The notes under the pieces are model-generated. The model had not been told where the DNA came from. It did not search any database and saw only the letters and a program-made list of their open reading frames with translations. The position numbers and the translations under genes are program-made. From positions 1 through 52,341 of the forward strand of contig NZ_JAUMXC010000001.1 in NCBI RefSeq assembly GCF_030529325.1: 52,341 nt of DNA. The letters are read 5' to 3'. This document shows, piece by piece, positions 17,754 to 25,279 of this stretch. Source of the DNA: Porphyromonas sp. GTDB taxonomy: Bacteria > Bacteroidota > Bacteroidia > Bacteroidales > Porphyromonadaceae. The stretch's first letter is position 1. Every line of letters starts with the position of its first letter.

Positions 17754-18938
17754 TTAGCACTCTATACCCTTACGACTTCTGATCCCTCTGTCAAAGGGGT
17801 GTTTGACCTTATTGATCTCAGAAACGTAATCCGCGATTTCCATAAGTCCGGGTGTAGCCCCTCTACCCGTCATGACAAGCTCTGTATCTTTAGGCTTACT
17901 CTTGACAAATTCTATCAAAGTTTGCTCCGGCAAAAATCCGTCCCTCACTGATATTAATATCTCATCCATAATGAGTAGATGAGGCTGTGTCACCTTCAAT
18001 TTTTCAGATAAAAATGGCAGAGCTTCTTCCAGTTCAATCATCTGAACTTCAGGATCTATGCGTCTATCCAAACCCGGATGCCCTTTAGCAAAATGAAAGA
18101 CCTCAGCACCCAACCTCCGCAGGCTGTCGATCTCGCTATTTTGATACTTTTCAGGTCGTTTGTGAAAAGAGCAGTACAAAACCCTCAATCCACTTCCAAG
18201 AGCTCTTGTAGCAAGTCCCACTGCAGATGTTGTCTTCCCTTTTCCGGTTCCGGTATAGATATGTACCAGCCCCGTCTCCACCTGACTGAGGTATGGAGGA
18301 GCCGTGATAGGCAAGATCCGATGCTTCTTCTCCTCACATGTCTCTCCACCTACATATCGAGCAGGACGTCTAAACAGAGGACCATCAAAAACATAAGAAT
18401 GGTACTCTCCATGCTCACCACAAAGGTCAACATCCGGCAAAGTAGAAAAGTCACGGACAAACTCTTCGTCAATAACTCTTCCGAGAAAGCACATAGGCAT
18501 CAGGTCACTTCGCATCGCAACCACGAGAGTCTTGAAACCGGAGGCGACAAACTCGTTGATGATCGTTGAGGTATCCATTCCCCACAATGGAAAGAGAGGT
18601 GTCACTCCCATCTCTCCACAGACGCGTTCAACCCACACCTTGTGCTCCTCAAGATATATGTCGCCAAAGATTCCGGTATCGACACCTTTCGCCTTGAGTG
18701 TAGCCAATGCCTCCTTGAACGCAGCCTCATACCCACTCTCTCCGACTTCCTTTATAATAAGGGGCAAGCTCATGGCTTCGGCTTGTTCGATGATGACATC
18801 TTCAGCAAATCCATGAGCCGAGCTCTTGCGCTTCATATGCAACAGCGCATGCACAGAGGACTCCGGATTGGATCGAAGATACTTATATGTGGCAAACATG
18901 CAATCTTTGCCACCACTCCAAGAAACGAAAACTGTCAT
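17754..18938 (-). CDS. Dph6-like PP-loop ATPase fused to CobO/BtuR
   Basis: Two-domain protein of 394 residues. Residues 1-215 match the Dph6/MJ0570 family of PP-loop ATPases: SGGKD at 8-12 binds ATP, and CGEHGEYHSYVFDGPLF at 173-189 is the family signature. In eukaryotes and archaea Dph6 amidates diphthine on EF-2, a modification absent from bacteria. Residues 222-394 are a CobO/BtuR ATP:corrinoid adenosyltransferase: Walker A GTGKGKTT at 230-237, MDEI at 324-327, TGRG at 357-360 and the C-terminal KHPFDRGIRSRKGIE, which usually ends these enzymes. There is no stop or frameshift between the domains. A CobC-like phosphatase follows. Inference: the N-terminal half may amidate or otherwise modify a corrinoid carboxylate in salvage. 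Confidence 0.88.
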   Translation of the reverse strand: MTVFVSWSGGKDCMFATYKYLRSNPESSVHALLHMKRKSSAHGFAEDVIIEQAEAMSLPLIIKEVGESGYEAAFKEALATLKAKGVDTGIFGDIYLEEHKVWVERVCGEMGVTPLFPLWGMDTSTIINEFVASGFKTLVVAMRSDLMPMCFLGRVIDEEFVRDFSTLPDVDLCGEHGEYHSYVFDGPLFRRPARYVGGETCEEKKHRILPITAPPYLSQVETGLVHIYTGTGKGKTTSAVGLATRALGSGLRVLYCSFHKRPEKYQNSEIDSLRRLGAEVFHFAKGHPGLDRRIDPEVQMIELEEALPFLSEKLKVTQPHLLIMDEILISVRDGFLPEQTLIEFVKSKPKDTELVMTGRGATPGLMEIADYVSEINKVKHPFDRGIRSRKGIEC

Positions 18939-18979
18939 ATTTTATAATAAGTATTTACTCTATACTTGTAATCTGCCAA

Positions 18980-19011
18980 CAAAAATAACTAATTATCGTC
19001 ACCGCATCAAA
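18980..19011 (-). promoter_or_regulatory. Promoter of the Dph6-CobO/CobC unit
   Basis: Read on the minus strand, TTTG (19008-19011) is followed after 20 bases by TATTTTTG (18980-18987), a full match to the Bacteroidetes TTTG-N19-21-TAnnTTTG promoter. It lies 41 bases before the ATG of the fusion gene. No cobalamin riboswitch was recognised in the leader, which is too short for one. Confidence 0.7.
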
Positions 19012-19083
19012 CGCCTGACAATCACACTCCGACGGAGCTGCATACGTTAAATGAAGAAATTAAGAAGTAAATCTTTTTTTAGC

Positions 19084-19091
19084 TAACTTTG
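19084..19091 (+). promoter_or_regulatory. Putative -7 box of the marC promoter
   Basis: TAACTTTG matches TAnnTTTG and lies 54 bases before the marC ATG. No -33 match is visible. The gap between the two divergent genes (18939-19145) holds this box, the opposing promoter and nothing else I can name. Confidence 0.5.
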
Positions 19092-19145
19092 TTCCCGAAT
19101 AAGAAACACCAAATAAATACTCCGAAATCAAAACAAAAAACTGCT

Positions 19146-19754
19146 ATGACAGAATTATTACAAAGTGTTAATTTTACAGAGATTTCAAGCGTCTTCATCG
19201 TGCTATTCGCCGTGATAGACATCATCGGAGCGATTCCGATCATCATCAATCTGCAAGATAAAGGACAAAAGATCGAACCATTCAAGACGTTTCTCTACTC
19301 TGCTATCATCCTGATCTCATTTCTATTTCTCGGGCAAGCACTTTTAGGTCTACTTCACGTGGATCTTCAGTCGTTTGCAGCGGCCGGTGCCATCATACTT
19401 TTTGTACTTGCGATAGAGATGATATTCGGAGTTGTAGCATTCAAGGATGACAGCCCCTCAGGCTCGGCGACACTCGTGCCTCTCGTCTTTCCTCTCATTG
19501 CCGGTGCAGCATCATTCACTACACTTCTGTCATTCAGAGCCCAATATCACGTCGTGAATATCATCATTGCAACGATACTCAACCTCCTGATCGTCTACTT
19601 TGTCCTTCGCCATGTGAGCTGGGTAGAGAAGTTAGTCGGTAAAGGTGGAGTCTACGTGATGCGTAAATTTTTCGGGATCATCCTTCTTGCAATGGCAGTA
19701 AAACTCTTTACCGAAAATATATCTCACCTCATAAATACTATAAAGGTCAACTAA
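19146..19754 (+). CDS. MarC family integral membrane protein
   Basis: Six-segment inner-membrane protein of about 202 residues in the MarC/UPF0056 family; molecular function is unknown, and an early link to multiple antibiotic resistance was not upheld. Family features visible are FAVIDIIGAIPIIINL in the first segment, LFLGQALLGLLHVDL, FAAAGAIILFVLAIEMIFG, and VPLVFPLIAGAASFTTLL. ATG 19146 is chosen over a TTG at 19089 that lies in the promoter region. A strong terminator follows the stop. Confidence 0.9.
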   Translation: MTELLQSVNFTEISSVFIVLFAVIDIIGAIPIIINLQDKGQKIEPFKTFLYSAIILISFLFLGQALLGLLHVDLQSFAAAGAIILFVLAIEMIFGVVAFKDDSPSGSATLVPLVFPLIAGAASFTTLLSFRAQYHVVNIIIATILNLLIVYFVLRHVSWVEKLVGKGGVYVMRKFFGIILLAMAVKLFTENISHLINTIKVN

Positions 19755-19782
19755 ACAACAGAACTTTCCATCCGATATGATC

Positions 19783-19820
19783 AAAGACAGCTCCGGTGCG
19801 CAATCGGAGCTGTCTTTTTA
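19783..19820 (+). terminator. Terminator of marC
   Basis: A perfect 13-bp stem, arms 19783-19795 (AAAGACAGCTCCG) and 19805-19817, with a nine-base loop, runs into a T-rich tract (TTTTTATTTT). It precedes repeat copy B by about 65 bases. Confidence 0.85.
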
Positions 19821-19865
19821 TTTTCAGTGAGAACTGAGATAGCACTCTTGTGTGAGGGGCAAAAA

Positions 19866-19925
19866 AAGTTGCCTATATCGATTTGTCAAGTTAGACAACT
19901 GTCGATCGACAGTTGTCTAACTTGA
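19866..19925 (-). repeat. Dispersed hairpin repeat, copy B, with 40-bp palindrome
   Basis: Bases 19886-19925 form a perfect 40-bp palindrome whose half site is TCAAGTTAGACAACTGTCGA. To its left the family T-tract lies as AAAAAAAGTTGCC (19861-19873), so the element faces the minus strand, against the flanking plus-strand genes. Its outer arm reads GATATAGGCAAC on that strand and differs from copies A and C. A possible broken half site (TCTAACTTGTCTAA) occurs near 19988-20001. The rest of the gap from 19926 to the prs promoter holds no gene. Confidence 0.85.
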
Positions 19926-20082
19926 TCTCGGACCTTCTACAACCATTTACGGTCTCTGCATAAAATCATCTATGCATGTTTGTTATCTTCTAACTTGTCT
20001 AAAACTCATTTTTGTCCTCTTCAGAAAGTATAGAAGTTCAAAATTCCCTCAGTTTTTTGGAGACTATATCGATTTAGTTTGG

Positions 20083-20090
20083 TATTTTTG
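20083..20090 (+). promoter_or_regulatory. Putative -7 box of the prs promoter
   Basis: TATTTTTG matches TAnnTTTG and lies 68 bases before the prs ATG. A TTTG at 20056-20059 is 23 bases upstream, slightly beyond the usual 19-21 spacing. Confidence 0.55.
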
Positions 20091-20158
20091 CAGTGTATTA
20101 ACCAAAAGGCAAAAACTTGGCATAATAACCCCATTGAATCCCATAATAATACATCCAG

Positions 20159-21100
20159 ATGATGCAACAGAATAATTTTCTTGTCTTTGCAGGCACCAAG
20201 AGCCAGTACCTTACAGAAGAAATATGTAAATACCTTGATTGCCCTCTCGGCAAGATGAAAGTTGATAGATTTGCGGATGGGGAGTTTGCAGTCTACTATG
20301 AGGAGTCCATACGTGGAAAGGACGTATATTTGGTACAGTCTACTTTCCCAACTGCGGACAATCTCCTCGAGCTCCTGCTGATGGTCGATGCTGCCAAACG
20401 TGCAAGTGCTCACTATATCGTGGCAGTGATTCCTTATTTTGGTTGGGCTCGTCAAGATCGTAAAGATAAACCCCGTGTATCTATCGGAGCAAAGCTCATA
20501 GCAGATATGTTGTATGCGGCAGGGATATCAAGACTGATCACGATGGACCTCCATGCTGATCAGATCCAAGGATTTTTTGATGTACCGGTCGATCACCTTT
20601 ATGCGTCAAGCGTGTTTACAGAATACATCAAGGACAATCTCAATCTTGAAAACCTTGTCATAGCGACACCGGACGTAGGTGGTACCAAAAGAGCCAACTC
20701 TTATGCAAAGTTTTTTGGAGTACCGATGGTTATCTGCCACAAATCCAGACTCAAAGCCAATGTCGTAGACGAGATGAGAATCATCGGGGATGTTGAGGGC
20801 AAAGATGTGCTTCTCATCGACGACATCGTAGATACAGCAGGTACAATCACCAAGGCGGCAAACCTTATGATGGAGAACGGTGCTAAGTCCGTAAGGGCTA
20901 TTGCAAGTCATGCCGTGATGAGTGACCCGGCAACATCTCGCATCGAACAGTCCGCGCTTACAGAAATGATCTTTACCAACTCTATCCCTTATCATGGAGG
21001 AGGAAAGAATGTACGCATCCTTTCTGTCGCACAGATGTTTGCAGAGGCTATACGCAGAGTAAGCTCACATGAGTCCATCAGCCTACTCTACAACTTGTAA
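20159..21100 (+). CDS. prs: Ribose-phosphate pyrophosphokinase
   Basis: Makes PRPP from ribose 5-phosphate and ATP for nucleotides, His, Trp and NAD. The 313-residue protein has the class I arrangement: DRFADGEFAV near residue 38, the flexible-loop region VIPYFGWARQDRKDKPR, the signature MDLHADQIQGFFDVPVDHLY, and the PRPP-binding loop VLLIDDIVDTAGTITKAA near 220. Two Met codons (20159, 20162) could each start the protein. mutY follows after 24 bases. Confidence 0.96.
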   Translation: MMQQNNFLVFAGTKSQYLTEEICKYLDCPLGKMKVDRFADGEFAVYYEESIRGKDVYLVQSTFPTADNLLELLLMVDAAKRASAHYIVAVIPYFGWARQDRKDKPRVSIGAKLIADMLYAAGISRLITMDLHADQIQGFFDVPVDHLYASSVFTEYIKDNLNLENLVIATPDVGGTKRANSYAKFFGVPMVICHKSRLKANVVDEMRIIGDVEGKDVLLIDDIVDTAGTITKAANLMMENGAKSVRAIASHAVMSDPATSRIEQSALTEMIFTNSIPYHGGGKNVRILSVAQMFAEAIRRVSSHESISLLYNL

Positions 21101-21124
21101 TCGACTCCTGCTCAAAACAAAACA

Positions 21125-22228
21125 TTGAAATCTGACAACAATATAATAGGTCATCACTCCGACATCTTGGATAGAGGAGTGGTGACTTATTTTCGTAAAG
21201 CTCTTGTCAAGTGGTACACTGACAACGGTCGAAAACTACCTTGGCGAAGTACGAATGATCCATACAAAATATGGATATCTGAGGTAATCCTTCAGCAGAC
21301 CCAAGTCATCCAGGGCTTGGACTACTACAAAAGATTTATCGAGAAGTACCCGACCGTAACGGATCTTGCTGAGAGTGAAGAAAGCGAGCTATTACTGATA
21401 TGGCAGGGACTTGGCTACTATTCCCGAGCCCATAATCTACATCAGGCAGCAAAAAGTATTGTAGCTGAACATAATGGCCTCTTTCCAAGAGAGAAGGAAG
21501 ATGTTGCCAAACTGAAAGGCATAGGGCCATATACCCTCGCAGCAATCATGTCCATTGCCTATGGTGACCCTCTTGCGGTCGTGGATGGAAATGTATATAG
21601 AGTACTAAGTCGCGTTTTGGACTTGGATATTCCCATAGATACGACAACGGGACAAAAGGTTTTCAGAGAACTTGCTCAGAGTTTCCTGGATACGGAGACA
21701 CCGGGCATCTACAACCAAGGCATCATGGATCTTGGGGCCATGATATGCAGTCCCAAATCTCCAAAGTGTGAAAAATGTCCGGTACAGGAAGTCTGCAAAT
21801 GTGCTTTTTCCAAAAATATAGAGTACCGCCCCGTGAAAGCCAAACGAGTAGCTGTAAAAAAGCAATATTTGGACTTTCTATTTGTCATTCAAGGAGATAA
21901 TTTCTGGGCTGAGAGACGAGGTAAACAGTCGATATGGAAAGGGCTGTATCAGTTTCCGCTGCATCTATCGGAGACAAGCCACAAAGACACGTCCGTACTC
22001 CTCAAGGATCTATCTCTCACAGATAAAAACTTCAGGACAATGGAAGTATATAATACGACGCACAGGCTGACCCACAGACTGTTGAATATCAGAATCCATG
22101 TCGTACATGCTCCACATGATGTCTATCCAAATGACAAAGAGATGGTATTACTACCGATAAACAGGCATTCTGAATATGCTTTCCCAAAACCGCTGAGGGA
22201 ATTCTTGGACAAACACTTGGTATCATAG
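21125..22228 (+). CDS. mutY: Adenine DNA glycosylase MutY
   Basis: Removes adenine opposite 8-oxoguanine in base-excision repair. The 367-residue frame has catalytic Glu in ISEVILQQTQVIQ, the helix-hairpin-helix LKGIGPYTLAAIMSIAYG followed by the catalytic Asp in VVDGNVYRVLSR, and a complete 4Fe-4S ligand set C-x6-C-x2-C-x5-C (CSPKSPKCEKCPVQEVC). A C-terminal NUDIX-like domain for 8-oxoguanine recognition starts near 245. There is no ATG before the conserved region: the first candidates are TTG 21125 and GTG 21179. TTG 21125 is given because it keeps the longer N-terminal helix, with moderate certainty. Confidence 0.93.
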   Translation: MKSDNNIIGHHSDILDRGVVTYFRKALVKWYTDNGRKLPWRSTNDPYKIWISEVILQQTQVIQGLDYYKRFIEKYPTVTDLAESEESELLLIWQGLGYYSRAHNLHQAAKSIVAEHNGLFPREKEDVAKLKGIGPYTLAAIMSIAYGDPLAVVDGNVYRVLSRVLDLDIPIDTTTGQKVFRELAQSFLDTETPGIYNQGIMDLGAMICSPKSPKCEKCPVQEVCKCAFSKNIEYRPVKAKRVAVKKQYLDFLFVIQGDNFWAERRGKQSIWKGLYQFPLHLSETSHKDTSVLLKDLSLTDKNFRTMEVYNTTHRLTHRLLNIRIHVVHAPHDVYPNDKEMVLLPINRHSEYAFPKPLREFLDKHLVS

Positions 22229-22246
22229 TTAGTTTTTGTATCTTTG
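22217..22246 (+). promoter_or_regulatory. Promoter of fabD
   Basis: TTG (22217-22219) is followed after 19 bases by TATCTTTG (22239-22246), a good Bacteroidetes promoter. It overlaps the end of mutY and lies 43 bases before the fabD ATG, so fabD can be transcribed on its own. Confidence 0.7.
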
Positions 22247-22289
22247 GACGAATTAACGCAAAAAATCACTATTAAAATTTGATTATACT

Positions 22290-23171
22290 ATGAATGTATT
22301 CGTTTTTCCGGGGCAGGGCTCACAGTTTGTAGGGATGGGAAAGGACCTCTATGACTCATCTGATGAGGCTCGCCAACTCTTCGAGTCTGCTAATGAAGTC
22401 CTCGGCTTCAGGATTACAGATATAATGTTCAATGGGACAGACGAAGATCTCAAGCAGACAAAAGTAACCCAACCAGCGGTCTTTATACACTCATATATCA
22501 GCGCTAAAGTAAGGACATCGGGGCTCCAACCTGATATGGTGGCAGGACACTCATTGGGAGAGTTCACAGCCCTTGCATTGGCTGAAGTTTTGTCATTTGA
22601 AGATGCTTTGAGACTTGTATCTCAACGCGCTCAAGCGATGCAAAAGTCTTGCGAAGAAGCTCCATCAACAATGGCGGCAATCCTCGGACTTGATGACGAT
22701 GTCATCTCAGATATCTGCTCAAAGATAGAGGGAGAAATTGTAATACCGGCCAACTTCAACTGTCCGGGTCAGGTCGTTATCTCCGGATCTGTAAAAGGGG
22801 TAGAAATGGCTTGCGCTGCAGCAAAAGAAGCCGGAGCAAAGAGAGCTTTGCCTTTGAGCGTAAGCGGTGCCTTTCACAGTCCTTTCATGGAATCGGCAAG
22901 AGGACAGCTTGCAGAAGCAATTGCCAACACTCATTTCAATAATGCAAAGTGTCCGGTCTATCAAAATGTAGATGCTAAGCCATATACGGATGCAGAGTCA
23001 ATCAGAACAAACTTGGTGAAACAGCTCACTGCACCGGTCCTTTGGACACAGACTGTACACAATATGGTTGCCGATGGTGCTACCTATTTTGCTGAATATG
23101 GTCCCGGGAAAGTACTACAAGGTTTGATCAAGAAAATTGAACCAGCCGTAACTGCAGAGTCCGGTCTATAA
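22290..23171 (+). CDS. fabD: Malonyl CoA-acyl carrier protein transacylase
   Basis: Loads malonyl groups on acyl carrier protein for fatty acid elongation. The 293-residue protein has FPGQGSQFVGMG at the N-terminus, the nucleophile Ser88 in GHSLGEFTAL, the malonate-binding Arg in SQRAQAMQ, and the catalytic His in GAFHSPFME. The usual partners (fabH, fabG, acpP) are not adjacent, so fabD stands alone here. A 36-bp palindrome follows. Confidence 0.96.
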   Translation: MNVFVFPGQGSQFVGMGKDLYDSSDEARQLFESANEVLGFRITDIMFNGTDEDLKQTKVTQPAVFIHSYISAKVRTSGLQPDMVAGHSLGEFTALALAEVLSFEDALRLVSQRAQAMQKSCEEAPSTMAAILGLDDDVISDICSKIEGEIVIPANFNCPGQVVISGSVKGVEMACAAAKEAGAKRALPLSVSGAFHSPFMESARGQLAEAIANTHFNNAKCPVYQNVDAKPYTDAESIRTNLVKQLTAPVLWTQTVHNMVADGATYFAEYGPGKVLQGLIKKIEPAVTAESGL

Positions 23172-23193
23172 AGACACAACAAGAAATAAAAAG

Positions 23194-23229
23194 ATAGGGT
23201 TGCCCAAATCATGATTTGGGCAACCCTAT
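23194..23229. terminator. Bidirectional terminator, perfect 36-bp palindrome
   Basis: Arms 23194-23210 and 23213-23229 (ATAGGGTTGCCCAAATC and its complement) pair perfectly over 17 bp around an AT. It lies between the convergent fabD and uvrB stops and is flanked by A-rich and T-rich sequence (AAATAAAAAG on the left, TTGGTTTATTTT on the right), so it can serve both genes. Confidence 0.85.
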
Positions 23230-23246
23230 TTGGTTTATTTTAAATA

Positions 23247-25277
23247 TCAGGCACTCTGCTCATCAACTTTCGCCTGAAGTTCCAATAAGCGATCCCGATA
23301 CTGAGCAGCGGAGATGAAATCGAGATCCTTGGAGGCTTGTAGCATAGCAGCTCTTGTCTTCTCTATCATAACTTCCAAGCTATCTGTAGAATGATATTGC
23401 GGACGAGCTTCAGCAGCGATGCGAGTCTTCTTACCTGAAAAATCGTACTTTTGTTCGGACTTCGGAGTTCCTCCGGTGAGTTCAAGAATAGAAGCACTCT
23501 TCTTCACAACCTGTTTAGGTACTATGCCGTGCTGAGCATTGTATGCCAACTGTTTTTCTCTGCGTCTCGCAGTCTCTTCCATCGTAAGCCTCATACTCTC
23601 GGTGACTGTATCTGCGTAGAAAATTACCAAACCGTTCAGGTTACGAGCAGCACGTCCTGCGGTCTGTGTGAGAGAACGGTGAGAACGTAAAAAGCCTTCC
23701 TTGTCTGCATCCAATATGGCAACGAGCGATACCTCCGGTAGATCAAGGCCCTCGCGCAAAAGATTCACGCCAATGAGGACATCAAACTCCCCTGCCCTAA
23801 GCCCTTCCATAATTTCAACTCTACGCAAGGTATCCACATCGCTATGGATATATTCGCAACGGATGCCATTGTCACTGAGGTAATCCGATAGCTCTTCTGC
23901 CATACGCTTGGTCAAGGTTGTGACAAGCACCCTCTCATCTCTTTCGATGCGGAGATGTATCTCCTCTTGGAGATCATCGATCTGAAATGCTGTGGGACGA
24001 ACTTCAATAATAGGATCAGGAAGCCCGGTGGGTCGGATTATCTGTTCGACAATAACACCTTCACTTTGTTGAAGCTCATACTCCGCCGGTGTGGCACTGA
24101 CAAATATTGTTTTGTCGACAAGAGATTCAAATTCGTCAAAACGCAAGGGTCTATTATCCACCGCAGCAGGCAATCTGAATCCATAGTCGACAAGACTCAT
24201 CTTGCGAGAACGGTCGCCACCATACATCCCGTGTATCTGAGGAACAGTAACGTGACTCTCATCGATAACAAGAAGAAAATCGGACGGGAAATAGTCAAGA
24301 AGGCAGTAAGGCCGGTCTCCTGGTGCTCTACCGTCAAAGTATCTCGAGTAGTTCTCTATACCGGAACAGTAACCCAACTCTCTTATCATCTCCATGTCGT
24401 TGGTGACACGCTCATACAATCTCACAGACTCCGCAGATCGTCCCATACTCTCGAAAAAGGTCACTTGTTTTTCCAGATCCGCTTCTATCTGATCGAGAGC
24501 TATTGCTATTTGCTCTTTGGTAGTTACGAAAAGGTTGGCCGGGTAGATATTAACCTTATCTTGCCTACCGAGCTCTTCCATCGTCATTGGATTGAAGCTC
24601 GTAATACGTTCAACCTCATCACCCCATAATTCGATCCGATAGGCAATACCGTCGTACCCTTCGACAGCAGGAAAGATATCTATCGTATCCCCTTTGGAGC
24701 GAAAAGAGCCCGGTCGAAAATCATCCTTATTATGAATATAATAAGCATCTACGAGTGCCCTTAAAAGCACATCTCGTTCTATGACATCTCCCTCTTTGAC
24801 AGATACCATCTTGAAACTATAGGCCGAAGGATTTGCCATACCATAGATGCAAGAGACAGAGGAGACAATGATGACGTCATTGCGCCCGGATAGGAGCGAT
24901 GCCGTCGCCTTGAGTCTAAGTTTTTCAATCTCGGCATTGATAGCCATATCCTTCTCGATATAGATATCAGAAGATGCAAGGTAGGCCTCCGGCTGGTAGT
25001 AATCGTAGTACGATACAAAATACTCCACAGCATTGTGAGGGAAGAATGTCTTGAACTCCCCGTAAAGCTGTGCGGCCAAAGTCTTATTGTGGCTAAGGAT
25101 GAGAGTTGGAAGTCCCAACTCTTTGATCACATTGGCAACCGTAAAGGTCTTACCCGACCCCGTTACACCAAGCAAAGTCTGCTTATGCGCTCCGGAACGA
25201 ATGCCCGTAACAATACCATCGATGGCTTGAGGCTGATCGCCCGTGGGTTTGAATGGGGATACAATCTGATATTGCAT
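23247..25277 (-). CDS. uvrB: Excinuclease ABC subunit B
   Basis: DNA-damage verification subunit of nucleotide excision repair, working with UvrA and UvrC. The 676 residues match the family. Walker A is GVTGSGKTF near residue 38, the beta-hairpin region contains YYDYYQPEAY, and helicase motifs V and VI read GVNLLREGLDLPEVSLV and QTAGRAARN. The last 35 residues form the UVR domain (DLDFISAAQYRDRL) that contacts UvrC. The ATG lies 2 bases after the stop of the NamZ-like gene, so uvrB is probably transcribed with the carbohydrate cluster upstream. Confidence 0.97.
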   Translation of the reverse strand: MQYQIVSPFKPTGDQPQAIDGIVTGIRSGAHKQTLLGVTGSGKTFTVANVIKELGLPTLILSHNKTLAAQLYGEFKTFFPHNAVEYFVSYYDYYQPEAYLASSDIYIEKDMAINAEIEKLRLKATASLLSGRNDVIIVSSVSCIYGMANPSAYSFKMVSVKEGDVIERDVLLRALVDAYYIHNKDDFRPGSFRSKGDTIDIFPAVEGYDGIAYRIELWGDEVERITSFNPMTMEELGRQDKVNIYPANLFVTTKEQIAIALDQIEADLEKQVTFFESMGRSAESVRLYERVTNDMEMIRELGYCSGIENYSRYFDGRAPGDRPYCLLDYFPSDFLLVIDESHVTVPQIHGMYGGDRSRKMSLVDYGFRLPAAVDNRPLRFDEFESLVDKTIFVSATPAEYELQQSEGVIVEQIIRPTGLPDPIIEVRPTAFQIDDLQEEIHLRIERDERVLVTTLTKRMAEELSDYLSDNGIRCEYIHSDVDTLRRVEIMEGLRAGEFDVLIGVNLLREGLDLPEVSLVAILDADKEGFLRSHRSLTQTAGRAARNLNGLVIFYADTVTESMRLTMEETARRREKQLAYNAQHGIVPKQVVKKSASILELTGGTPKSEQKYDFSGKKTRIAAEARPQYHSTDSLEVMIEKTRAAMLQASKDLDFISAAQYRDRLLELQAKVDEQSA

Positions 25278-25279
25278 AA

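Noticed and set aside
17649-17951. Plus-strand 100-codon frame between the CobC-like gene and the fusion gene
   Set aside because: It is opposite two recognised minus-strand genes and has no motif.
17754-18938. Literal diphthine-ammonia ligase function for the fusion protein
   Set aside because: Diphthamide occurs on archaeal and eukaryotic EF-2, not on bacterial EF-G, so the family name cannot be taken as the function.
18939-19083. Cobalamin riboswitch before the corrinoid unit
   Set aside because: The transcribed leader is only about 35 bases and no B12-box was seen.
19972-20175. 67-codon plus-strand frame in the marC-prs gap
   Set aside because: It spans the prs promoter and a broken repeat half site, with no ribosome binding site or family match.
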